The notes beneath the pieces are model-generated. The model was not told the DNA's origin. It searched no databases and was given only the letters and a program-made list of their open reading frames with translations. Below are positions 1 through 10,200 of a DNA stretch of 61,665 bases, piece after piece. Source of the stretch: Strigomonas culicis (taxonomy: Eukaryota > Euglenozoa > Kinetoplastea > Trypanosomatida > Trypanosomatidae); NCBI GenBank assembly GCA_000482145.1, contig AUXH01000033.1, positions 1 through 61,665 on the forward strand. Direction: 5' to 3'. Every line of letters begins with the position of its first letter. The first letter of the stretch is position 1. Both the position numbers and the translations under genes were made by a program.

Positions 1-91
<91 letters not shown>

Positions 92-160
92 TTCTCTTTC
101 TCTTCTCTTTCTTTCTCTTTCTCTCTCTCTCTCTCTCTTTCTCTCTATCCCTCTTGGAAG
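1..160 (+). promoter_or_regulatory. CT-rich tract, likely trans-splice acceptor region for the metacaspase gene
   Basis: Positions 1-150 are an almost pure CT microsatellite with a few TTT interruptions. The first AG downstream is at 159-160. Long polypyrimidine tracts followed by AG direct spliced-leader addition in trypanosomatids, so this is the likely acceptor, giving a 5' UTR of about 240 nt. A second, weaker option is the TGT-repeat/T tract at 337-358, followed by an AG near 376. The tract starts at the window edge, so its full length is unknown. Confidence 0.5.
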
Positions 161-403
161 AAGCTTTGATTCGTACTTCCGTTTCTTTCTATACTCCCAT
201 ATACTCGCCATTGCAGTTAGTCTGTTTTACTATACACATAAAAAGCTTTGAAAAAAACTAAAGTACAATAAAAACAGGAAAGACAATTATCGTTGGACCC
301 TTGTCCACAAAAGAACATACGTTGCAAACATCCGTCTGTTGTTGTTGTTGTTGTTTTTCGGATTTAAACGAACGAAGGGAAAAGAAAAAAACAAGAAGCA
401 GTG
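161..403 (+). other. Probable 5' UTR of the metacaspase gene
   Basis: AT-rich leader between the CT tract and the first ATG. It holds a short TGT trinucleotide run (337-356) and purine-rich sequence just before the start codon. I see no RNA gene or other ORF here. Confidence 0.45.
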
Positions 404-1633
404 ATGGACTTTCTCATTCCCTTCGCGATGGCGGCCGTGGGCAGCGTCCTCTCCAACGGACTGCTGAGCGTGCCGCGGCCGAACCGCGTGGACGTGGCGG
501 CGGCCAAGCAGGCCTCGTACTCCGTGCGCCCCATCATCCCCTACCGTGCCCCCACCCCTTACACGGGCGGCCGCGTCCGCGCGCTCTTCATCGGCATCAA
601 CTACACGGGCACCTCCAGTCAGCTGAGCGGCTGTGTGAACGACGTGCATCAGATGCTGGGCACACTGCAGCGCATCCACTTCCCCATCTCGGAGTGCTGC
701 ATCCTCGTCGATGACCCCAAGTTCCCGAACATGACGGCGTACCCCACGCGGGAGAACATCCTCAAGTACATGGCATGGCTGACACACGACGTGCGGCCGG
801 GCGATGTGCTCTTCCTGCATTACAGTGGCCACGGCGGGCAGACGAAGGGCGGTAGCGACAGCGAGGAGCAGTACGATCAGACGCTGGTGCCGATGGACTA
901 CCAGCAGAAGGGCTGCATTCTCGACGACGATCTCTTCATCATGCTGATCAAGCACCTGCCGGCGGGGGTGCGCATGACGTGCGTCTTCGACTGCTGCCAC
1001 TCCGCGACGATGCTCGATCTCCCCTTCTCCTTCATCGCGACGCAGCAGGTGGCGGGCGGCCGCACCGGCTACTGCATGAAGCCGGTCCGTCGCGACAACT
1101 TCTCGAACGGCGACGTGCTCATGTTCAGCGGCTGCGACGACTCTGGGACGAGCGCGGATGTGCGCGACACCGGCCGCGGCAACGCGGGCGGGGCCGCCAC
1201 GCAGGCCTTCACCTGGGCGCTGGTCAACACGTCCGGGCTGAGCATCATGGACATGCTGCTCAAGACGCGCGAGATCCTGCGGCAGAAGAAGTTCAAGCAG
1301 GTGCCGCAGCTCACCGCCTCCAAGCCGGTCGACCTCTACAAACCTTTTTCCCTCTTCGGCACCATCACGGTGGACCAGCAGCAGATGCAGTACGTGCCGC
1401 AGCAGTACCGCGGCGTGCCGCCGCCGCAGCAGGGCTATGCGCCGCCGCGGCAGGGGTACCCTCCACCGCAGCAGGGTTACCCACCACCGCATCAAGGCTA
1501 CTCACCGCCGCCTCAAGGCTACCCTCCACCGCCACCGCAAGGTTACCCGCCGCCGCCTCAGGGTTACCCGCCGCCGCCGCCACAGGGCTATCCGCCGCCA
1601 CAGTACCCACCCGGGCCGCAGTTTCGATACTAG
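404..1633 (+). CDS. Metacaspase (clan CD, family C14B cysteine peptidase), Leishmania MCA/MCA5-like
   Basis: Encodes 409 aa. The caspase-like p20 region shows the His motif HYSGHG (catalytic His about residue 143) and the Cys motif DCCHSA (catalytic Cys about 198). The 55-residue spacing is what I recall for the Leishmania enzyme. Metacaspases cleave after Arg/Lys and are usually Ca2+-activated; the DDD cluster near 174-176 would suit metal binding. The N-terminus has a short hydrophobic stretch (residues 2-20), as in kinetoplastid MCAs. From about residue 330 the tail is a Pro/Gln/Gly/Tyr-rich domain built from QGYPPP-type repeats, also typical of Leishmania metacaspase. Both catalytic residues are present, so an active enzyme is expected. 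The ATG at 404 is used; an in-frame GTG at 401 is not a plausible eukaryotic start. First gene of the plus-strand cluster in view. Confidence 0.95.
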   Translation: MDFLIPFAMAAVGSVLSNGLLSVPRPNRVDVAAAKQASYSVRPIIPYRAPTPYTGGRVRALFIGINYTGTSSQLSGCVNDVHQMLGTLQRIHFPISECCILVDDPKFPNMTAYPTRENILKYMAWLTHDVRPGDVLFLHYSGHGGQTKGGSDSEEQYDQTLVPMDYQQKGCILDDDLFIMLIKHLPAGVRMTCVFDCCHSATMLDLPFSFIATQQVAGGRTGYCMKPVRRDNFSNGDVLMFSGCDDSGTSADVRDTGRGNAGGAATQAFTWALVNTSGLSIMDMLLKTREILRQKKFKQVPQLTASKPVDLYKPFSLFGTITVDQQQMQYVPQQYRGVPPPQQGYAPPRQGYPPPQQGYPPPHQGYSPPPQGYPPPPPQGYPPPPQGYPPPPPQGYPPPQYPPGPQFRY

Positions 1634-1849
1634 CGACTGGATAACCTGGAAAGGGTGATAGAAAGCTGGTCGATGGTCTTTGTTGTATTCTTTGTTTCTC
1701 TAAGTTTTGCTCCTTGAAGTCAGAGGCATGAGGCGCAATGCCTCCTTGCGTTCATGTTGTGAAGTGAGAGAAAATGGCAGCGAGGGCTTTCTCCCACGGA
1801 TGCACACCACCCGCATATGCAACAAAATGAAAACGCTCAAATAATATCA
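1634..1849 (+). other. 3' UTR/intergenic
   Basis: AT-leaning spacer after the metacaspase stop. No ORF, RNA gene or repeat beyond short T runs is evident. Confidence 0.6.
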
Positions 1850-1933
1850 TTTCTTTTTCTTCTCTCTCTCTCCCTCTCTCTCCTCCTCTCTCTCTCTCAT
1901 TCTGTGTGTGTGTGTGTGGTTTACAACGGGTAG
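1850..1933 (+). promoter_or_regulatory. Predicted trans-splice acceptor (CT tract, GT tract, AG)
   Basis: A long T/C tract (about 1850-1899) runs into a TG repeat (1903-1919). The first following AG is at 1932-1933. This would give a 35-nt 5' UTR before the ATG at 1968 and argues against the upstream in-frame GTG at 1908, which would be removed by splicing. Confidence 0.6.
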
Positions 1934-1967
1934 TAGCAACTGCAAAGCTAAAGAAGATAGTGAAAGC

Positions 1968-3344
1968 ATGTTCCGGAGGGCCTACGCCGGTGCCCCGCTA
2001 GTGGTGGCGTGGCAGCAGGTGCGCTGCTTCTGCCGCGTCTCCGTCGTCGCCTCCGCGACCCCTGCGCCCCCGCTGCGGCGCGCGGCAGTCGCGGCGGGCG
2101 CGCACACCATCCCCTTCTCGCTCGTCACGACCCGCCGCCACCAGAGCGGCGGCCAGGACTCCAAGAAGGAGGAAGAGGCCGCGAAGGCGGCGGAAGAGCC
2201 TACGCTGGCCGACAGCGCTCCCTCGAGCAGCGACGCGGCGGCCGAGGGCACGGACAGCGCGAGCACGGCGCTGCAGCCGCGCCACAAGGGCTTCATCGAA
2301 CCCTCGGACGACATTGTGATGGAGACCGCCCGCAAGGCGCTCGCGCGCGAGGGGCGCGACGAGGTCCCGGAGTCGATTGTCTGGAACTGGGAGACGTCCG
2401 CGCCGCCCATCCTGGCGCGCGGCAAGCAGAACATCTACGACTACACGGACGATATCCCAGAGCACGTGAAGCCCTTCTGGCACCACGAGTACTACCAGCA
2501 GCGGGAGTACTTCCGCCTGCAGCGCGAGAAGCGGCCGCTGAAGGAGCGGCTGCGGCTGTGGGGCAGCGTCACGCTCGTGCTCGGTGTCGCGTGGCTCGCG
2601 CTCGTGTTCTTCCGCGTGTGGGTCGAGCAGCCGCGCGAGATACGGCAGATGCGGGAGGAGATCCTGCAGCAGACGTACGGCCGCGTGCTGGAGCTCGCCG
2701 CCGGCCACGGGCAGAACATCGGCGCCTACCCCTACGCGGTGCACGAGGTGGTGCTCACGGACTCCAACCCGCAGCAGCTGCAGACGCTACGGTACCGCGT
2801 GCCGCGGACGGCGTACCCCAAGTACGACATCCAGCGCGTGCGCAGCGAGAGCCTGGACATCTTCAAGGACGAGGAGTTCGACTGCGTCGTTGACATGTTC
2901 GGCCTGTGCCACCTGCACGACCCGGTGATGGCGCTGCGGCAGATGCAGCGCGTGGTGAAGCCGAGCGGGCTCATCCTGCTGCTCGAGCACGGCGCCAGCC
3001 CGTACCCGCCGGTGAACTGGTTCCTCGACTACTTCGAGAAGCAGCACCAGGTGAACACGCACGGGTGCAAGTGGAACTCGCCCATCCGCGAGTACCTGCA
3101 GGAGAGCAAGCTCGAGATCAAGGAGCTGCGCAACAAGCACTACGGCACCACGTATTATGTCGTGGCGTACCCGGAGGTGCTTGAGTCGTACAAGGTGCGC
3201 GAGCCGGGCAGCGGCGGCAACAGCGGCACCAACGCGAACAGCAGCGGCGCCAAGCAGGTGGAGTCGCAGCAGCAGCAGCAGCAGCAGCCGGCAAAGAGCG
3301 GCTGGCTCGGATTCTTGAAGAAGAAGGAGGAGGGCACGGCATAA
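1968..3344 (+). CDS. Mitochondrial membrane-anchored class I SAM methyltransferase-like protein (OMS1-like)
   Basis: Encodes 458 aa. The N-terminus (MFRRAYAG...) is Arg/Ala-rich and lacks acidic residues, as in a mitochondrial presequence. A single hydrophobic helix lies near residues 196-218. It is followed by a Rossmann methyltransferase domain: motif I-like LELAAGHGQN (about 241-250), an acidic residue in LTDSNP after the second strand, and a motif IV-like DCVVDMFGLCHL segment. The order presequence, TM helix, methyltransferase matches yeast Oms1 of the inner mitochondrial membrane, whose substrate is not firmly known. The C-terminus is Gly/Ser/Asn-rich, then polyglutamine (seven or more Q), and ends basic. 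Residues 50-110 are low-complexity Ala/Glu/Ser. The methyltransferase fold is well supported; the OMS1 relationship rests on architecture only. Confidence 0.8.
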   Translation: MFRRAYAGAPLVVAWQQVRCFCRVSVVASATPAPPLRRAAVAAGAHTIPFSLVTTRRHQSGGQDSKKEEEAAKAAEEPTLADSAPSSSDAAAEGTDSASTALQPRHKGFIEPSDDIVMETARKALAREGRDEVPESIVWNWETSAPPILARGKQNIYDYTDDIPEHVKPFWHHEYYQQREYFRLQREKRPLKERLRLWGSVTLVLGVAWLALVFFRVWVEQPREIRQMREEILQQTYGRVLELAAGHGQNIGAYPYAVHEVVLTDSNPQQLQTLRYRVPRTAYPKYDIQRVRSESLDIFKDEEFDCVVDMFGLCHLHDPVMALRQMQRVVKPSGLILLLEHGASPYPPVNWFLDYFEKQHQVNTHGCKWNSPIREYLQESKLEIKELRNKHYGTTYYVVAYPEVLESYKVREPGSGGNSGTNANSSGAKQVESQQQQQQQPAKSGWLGFLKKKEEGTA

Positions 3345-4168
3345 GGAGCGGAAGAGAAAGGGTATCACTGACCGGTCATGTACACATCGGCCGCACACAA
3401 CACATGGGTGTTCACGTACTCGACGCAAAAGAAATTATGATTATCATTACCTACTTAACTTAATGTTTGCTTTCTTTCTTGCGGTGCTTCTTCTGTTGCT
3501 CTTGTGTTTTGTTAGATAATGCAACGACGTGCAGCAGTGAAGGAAGCGGCAACACCACGTTCGCATGTAACAAGGGTGGAGCTCTTCCATAAATCAAAAA
3601 AAAAAGAATCAAAAGCTGAAACGAGAGAAACTCAATAAGTAACCGCACACTACAGTATACTCCTTTTGTCTTGCGTATGTGCATGTGTGTGTGTCTGTGT
3701 TATTGTTAATACGTTTACTTATTGTTGTTGGTTTAGTTCTTTTTAATTTACAGTTATTCACAGGTTAGCTAATCGACAGGTACTACGTTTATCATTAATA
3801 TATTTTTTTTTGTTCGGCATTAGCTTTGTTGTTGTTCTCTTGTTTTGTCTTGTTTTTCCGTTGGCTGGAGCTCCTACATGCGTAGATACGTAATGTATGG
3901 TGTACTTGTGTGTGTGTATCTGTATGCAATAATCTTAATTATAACACAAAGAAGCAAAAGAAAAGAAAAAAGAGGTGCTTATCCTTTTAAACATCTTCGT
4001 TGTGATGTATATTTAGATTCAGTGTCGCTAAAAAAAAGGTGTTTGATGAGTTTAACATTATGGAAAAGAAAAAAAGATGTCTGTATCCTTCTTTTCTTTT
4101 CTTTTTTCTAGAAAGACCCTACATAATTTCTTTTTTTTTTGGTTAGATTCACAACTCACAATCAGATT
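3345..4168 (+). other. AT-rich 3' UTR/intergenic region (about 820 nt)
   Basis: Long AT-rich spacer with scattered T and A homopolymers and short TG runs. In-frame ORFs here (for example near 3845-4111) are low-complexity and have no recognisable domain. No tRNA- or snRNA-like element was found. Confidence 0.6.
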
Positions 4169-4188
4169 ATCATTTTTTTTTTCTACAG
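4169..4188 (+). promoter_or_regulatory. Predicted trans-splice acceptor (T tract plus CTACAG)
   Basis: A run of T residues from 4172 ends in CTACAG, with AG at 4187-4188. It lies 56 nt before the ATG at 4245 and excludes the upstream in-frame ATG at 4077 as the real start. Confidence 0.6.
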
Positions 4189-4244
4189 TCTTACTGGTTT
4201 ACATAAACGCATACACATCGAGATATTTACACGCACATAGAAGC

Positions 4245-7200
4245 ATGATGGATGGCTGTGGGAACACAAGCCATGTGCAACTACCGCTGTATGCGCCCGC
4301 AGCAGCAGCGCCACCACCGCACCGGAAGGCAAAGAGGCGCCATCCCCACCGGAGCGATACCAACAAGAACGGTTCGTTCGTCACGACGTCCTTTGTTCTC
4401 TCCGATGACAGCGGCATCTGTCCAGATGGTGAAGCAGTGGAAACGATGGCACGCCGCGAAGGCCATGTCCACCATTTCTGCGTGGACTGTTTCCTCGTGC
4501 AGCTGCAGCAGCTCCCACTCTCCGAGGTGCATCACCACTTATACACACTCACCACGGCCCTCGGTCAGCTCGTGGCGGCCACAAGCGCAGCCGCGTCGGC
4601 CATGAGCCCCACGTCAGACGATGGCGCGTACGAAGGGCGCCGCGCGTCGCGCAAACAAGATCGTAACCGCACAGGATGTCAAAACGACGCGTGTGGCCCA
4701 CCTCCGTATCCTCCCTTGTGGCGGCCGCAAGAACACGAGTGGGGAGAGGAGGAGGAGGAAGAAAGAGGGGAGATGGAAGCCTACTGGTGGTGCCTGACGC
4801 AGTGCCAGCGGTCCTTGGTGCAGGCCCAGCCACCACGCGAGGTGCACGCGAAGGGGGGCTATCCGTATCCGACCAACTCCAATCTACTAGCGGAGGTGCT
4901 CGCGATGGTGGTGGAGAGCCTGTGTGTGCGTCTTGTGCAGGAGCACGACCATCCAACGACGGTATTGCACAAACCCAATCCATCCGCACCGAACTTAAAG
5001 CAGAACACTATGAATAATAATACCACTACTACAGAAAATGGCAACTCGGCTGTTTATGTACGACGTCTCTTGTTGGACTTTGTGCTCTTTCTCTACGAAG
5101 TGTCTGAGTGGAAAGGAGAGGACCGCGTCGACGCGCACACGCCATCGAGACATGCCTTCATGGCTTATTACGAAGACGCGCTGTCGACGCTTCCCTACGT
5201 GGTGACGCAGCTGCTGCTGCGCACACTGACGCATTACTGTGCGTATGAAGAGGCGCGCGAGACGGGTGCGGAAGTCTCGTATGAAAACACGGGTCAGCAG
5301 GAGAACCGGGATGAGGATGCGTACGAGGCGAACACGCAGCAGCACTCAGGCCGACGCAGTGCGCTGGCGCGATCGATGGACGCGAATGCGAATGCGGATC
5401 CCCACCGGACGGGCAGCGCCCTGCTGGCCCTTGTGCTGTGCGACCTGACGGAGCGGAGCCCCGCTGCTCTCCGCTGTCTGCTCGAGCATCCGGAAGGCGA
5501 GGGGCACCCGCCGCTCTTCGCCGAGCTCGTCGCGCTGTTTCGCGACTGCACGGCGACACGCGGCGGGCCCTACATCAACGAGATGCTCCTGTGCGCGCTG
5601 AGCCACGTGTGGGCGGCGGCGCGGCAGCGGCCGCCGTGGCTGGAGGCCGCGCGGCGGGCGCTGCTGGGCGGCGGCACCCTTCCGGCGGTGTCCGGTAGAG
5701 CCACACGCGAGGCGCGGGGCGGCCTGAAGGTCATCGGCGGCGGCGACGCCGCAGAGGACACGATGGCGACCGAAGAAAGCGGCGGCACGGCACAAGCACT
5801 GCAGCTGCTGCAGTCCCTCCTCAGCTGTATCGAGCACTTCTCTCAGAACGTCTACGTTGTGCAGAACGGTCTCACGTTTCTGAATCTGCTGCTCAGCACC
5901 GAGGCGTGCAAGGAACTACTCATGCAGTTGGTGTCTGGCGCCGCGCCTTGTCTGCAGAGGACGACCGGTAGGTCAGAAGAGGTGATACAGGAGAGCGAAG
6001 ATGGCGATGCGGACGCAGGCCCCTCCCTCGTGCGGTGGCTGGGCGCCTGCGGCCAGCTGGCGGCCTCGCTCCTGCTGCAGTACAGCAACAGCCACCGCCG
6101 CCCGGAGCAGCCTACAGGCCGCATCAGCAACAGCGGCGGCGGCGGCAGGAACCCCTGGCCCGCGCAGTGGCAGAAGACCCATCGAAAGAAACAACCGGCA
6201 CCACACATGGCGTGCGTCGACTCCGTGGAGGGGCTGCTTGTTGCCACGCTGACACACGTTGTGCAGCTGCTGGTGTACGTCGCGCGGCGGGCGGGCTGCC
6301 GTGCGCCACCGTCGCTGCTGCTGCTGCTGCCTCTGCCGCAGGTGGCAGAGATGGAGGACTACGCGGTCGAGGCCCTCACCGTCCTCGCGGCCAACGCCGC
6401 CCCGGATGACACGGACGGGCACGCGCTGGCCCTCGCCGGGCAGCTCCTCGCACTGCTCGATTGGCTCTACGTGTATCGCGAGCAGCACTTCTTGTGCGAA
6501 GCGCCCGAACAGGAGGCGGCGGAGGACCCTCCAACCGCCGTGGACGCGACGCACGCGGTGGCGGGCGGTGCCTGGGGCGCGCGGCGGGCACCGCTGTGGC
6601 GCTATATGCTGCGCACCACCACCATCGCGCATGAGCAGTACATCGTGGTCTGTTTCGACTGGCTGAAGAAGCGCAGCCGCGGCCGGCACACGACGGGCGA
6701 GACGACGGGCGAGGAGGAAGCAGGGAAAACCTGCTCCTCTGCGGCGGCCGTCGGCTCCCTCTACCTCTCGCTTTCTATACAGAAGTTCATACGACCAGCG
6801 CCGACCGCACCCTTCCCGCAGACGCACGCGACCGCCCCACGTGTCAACAGCCATCATACGGAGCAGCTTGTGGAGCGGATTGTTGCCCTCGCGGCCACGG
6901 ATGGGGACCCTATTGGTCATGCGCCATTCGAAAGGAACAACACGGCGTATGACACGCAGAATTGGTGTCTTGCAGACCCGAGCACGCGGATGGGCGCCAG
7001 CACGGAGCCGCGGCCGCCACCGGCTGCCGTGCCGCTCCGGTGCCTGCTGCACGTGCTGCGCCCCTTTCTGCTGGCGGTCGGGGATGTGCGGGCGCTGCGG
7101 CGGGAGTCGCAGCACCGCCTCGCCACCCACCTCCTGGACGTGCTCCAGCGCAACGTAGGCGCGTCCTCGTTGGCCTCCACCGCCGCCCGCGCACCGTATC

Positions 7201-10200
7201 GCCCGCATGCAAATCCCACGGAAGAAGAAGAGGAAGGAACCTGTGAGGACGGTGGCAACGCGGCACCGCTGGAGCCCCACGAACGGCTCAATCGATCCAT
7301 CATGGCGTACTACGAGGCCTATTATGATCATGACAGTCCCTCGGATGCGGAGGAGGGCGGTGACGAGCAGCAGACCGACGGCCAGGCGCCTCCTTTCCTG
7401 GGTGTGCCGCTCGCTCGCCGCGACGTGCAGCTGCTGTGGTTCGCCCTGCACTTCTTCTTGACCGGATCCGCGCTGCCCGACGAGCGCGACCGCCGGCCCC
7501 GTTCCTCCTGCCACGCCGCCGGCGACACGGTCGACCGGCTGCGCGAAGAGGAAGTGTGCCTCCCGCTGCTGCTGCCGCTGACCCTGCACCTCCTACACGT
7601 CGCGCTAACGGAGGACAGGGAGGACGCTGCGGTGGACGCCGAGGCGCTACTCGGTGCGGAGGCGCCGCGCCAGGAGCTGGAGCTTCTTGTGGTGCTGCTG
7701 GACGTCGTCTGCGTCCTGATGCAGCTGCCGCCCGCTCGCGACGGTCGGTCCGACAGCGCCGCGTGCCGCTTCCTCCTCCAGCGCCTGCTGCGGCGTGGGC
7801 TGCTGGACGGGCTGCTCGCGCGCAGTGCCGCGCTCCTCGATGGCATCGAGCAGTGCCGGCAGCAGGCCGCACGGACGGACGACACCTTCCTGCTGGAGCT
7901 GCGGGGAGATCAGCTCCAGCGAGGCCGCGTGGCGCTTGTGCAGCTACTCCTAGGCGACGCTCGAGACCCCGCGGCGGCTGCCAGCGCGACGCTGTACAAG
8001 GCGGATAGCGGCGAGAGGTCACCAGTCGGAGCGCGTGCGTGGGACTGGCTGCGGCAGGTGCGGTGCGTGCCGCAGCTCTTTCTACAGTATCCCTACAGCA
8101 GCGACAGCGATGTGTGGCTCGACGCCCATCTAGCGCTGGCGTCATGCGGACCTGATAGCAGCAGCAGCAGCAGCGCGGGTAGTGGCAGCTCCACCCCTGC
8201 CGCCACAGATGACGAGGAGGACGAAGAAGAAGAAAGCGATGCACCCATGACGCGCGAACACGTCCTGCACCGTCTCAGTGTGTTGGGGCTGCGTCCGCCC
8301 GTCACGCCCACGGAGCTGCAGTGCTTGCTGCGCGATCGTCTCGCAGACGGGCTGGCCCTCCTCCGGAAGGTGGATGCGGTCACCGCCGGCGCGGCGGGCG
8401 AAGGCAGGGGTCGCGCGCGGCGCGGCTCTCGGCCCGCTGGGCAGGAGGCCATGCCGCAGCTCGCGCACTCACAGCCGTACAGCGCCCTCCTGCTCGCGGC
8501 TGTCCGGCAGCTGCGGCGACTGCTGCAGGTCGTGGCGGCGTGCTACCAGTGGTACGGCCCGTCCAGCTTCGCGGACGCGGCGATGGCGGAGCTGTATGAG
8601 GCCGCGGTCGCGATGGATGCTGACGCGTCTCCGCCGGAGCTGGTCTCTCCACGCGATGCGGAGGCGGCGCTGGATGGCAACGGCATCTCGCTCACGGAGG
8701 ACCTGTCAGCGCGCCTGTACACGTTTTGCTGCCACCGCTTGCTCCCGCACGTGTGGGGGCCGCTTGTTGTGATGCGCCGCGCGGCGACTACCGCGGCGAG
8801 TGCAGTGGACGGTGAGGGTGCAGGCGCAGAGCGGGTCGTGGCCGAACTGATGCTGCTTCTCGATGGAGTCTGCGCGCTCGGCGACGGTGGGGTCCCGACG
8901 TCCGTGAGCGAGCCGCATGGGTCGCTTCTCGCGACGCTCCTTCACTCGCGCTGGTCGAGCCCACTGGTGAGCACCCTCGTGCTCGTGCCGCTGGTGCAGT
9001 CCGCGGCCTCCGCGAACGGGGAGCAGGAGCTTGTGTGCCTGGCGCCCTTCACGACCGCGGCGTGGCAGCGTTTTTTTGCCGGCGACACGGCGCTGGCTGC
9101 TGACCGCACGGACGCGACCGAACCTGCCACGTCCTTCCTCCATGTCTTCTTTTCGTTCTTGCATACCGCTGTGCTATACGGAAGCGATCGCTGTGATGGG
9201 GTGGAAGGAGGAGGCACCCGTGACCGGGCTGCCATCTTCTCTCTCCTACGCTTTCTCCAGACCACCGTGTGCGACCCGCATCCTGCATTTCTGTCCAATC
9301 ATTCACCGACCACCACCACCGGCGACGGGGACGATGCAGAGAGCGAGCGGAACGGACCGAAAGGGACTCGGTGGAAACAAGTCCTTGCGCAGCTACACGA
9401 GCTCCTCTTGGCCTTCATGCAAGACACGCTTTTGCCTCATCCGTCGAGCCTCCTTCCCTCCTACGCGGCCCGCGGCAGCAGCAGCCATCACCAAGAGGAC
9501 GGCGGTGATGTTGACATGATGCAGTGTGTTGAATCGATTCTTCTCTTCTTTTACACGTGCGGCTGTCAGGGCGGCGCAAGTGACACCAGTGCGGTTGGCA
9601 GCGATGCAGCGGCGTCGGTGAGATCGCAGGTCCCTGTGTTAGAATGGGTGGTGTCGAACCGCTTCGGCCTGAGTCACAATCATCCGCTCCTTCCCACGAC
9701 GGCGCCCACCGCCGCCACCAAAAAGCTCCTGCCTGCGCCACTCGAAGCGGAAGAGCGGTTGGCACGGCAGCTGCGGCACGTTCCCCTCGTGAGCCTGCAG
9801 CTGCTCTATGTGCTGTTCCACCGCCTGCGCCGGTGCGCGGCCGCGGACGCGGCCCTCGCGGCCACCTCGTCCCATCTCACGCGTGCGCACCGATATGGTA
9901 CGCACCTGCTGCTGCCGGCTCTCCACGCCTACATGGTGTGCCATACAACACCGCAGGCGCTGCCGGAGCTGGACCAAAACGCAGAAGCGGGCGCAGCAGC
10001 TAGACAACCCCTCGCCCATGATGGGCACACGCGGCTGCTCGTCTGCTACCTCCTCCAGGACGCCATCGCGACGCTCGGCGCGCAGCTGGAGCAGCAGCAG
10101 CAGCGGTGGGGGGGCGGCGACGCCCAAGGCAGCGGTGGTCTGTGCGATCGGCAGCGCCGCCGCGCGTGGAGGTCGTGGACGCCACTTGTGCTATCGGCGG

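Noticed and set aside
1908..1967. Upstream in-frame extension of the methyltransferase gene
   Set aside because: Starts with GTG inside the TG repeat, upstream of the predicted splice acceptor. Equivalent non-ATG or pre-splice extensions were removed for genes starting at 404, 4245, 15575, 16927, 27309, 30522, 45911 and 53698.
3845..4111. 88-aa ORF in the AT-rich spacer before the 2280-aa gene
   Set aside because: Low GC unlike the real genes, low-complexity composition, and no conserved-looking region.
5973..7589. Long minus-strand ORF opposite the 2280-aa gene
   Set aside because: Antisense shadow of a GC-rich gene: Arg/Gln-rich, no domain, and against the cluster direction. The same applies to 7300-8244, 35792-34740 and 32776-31151.
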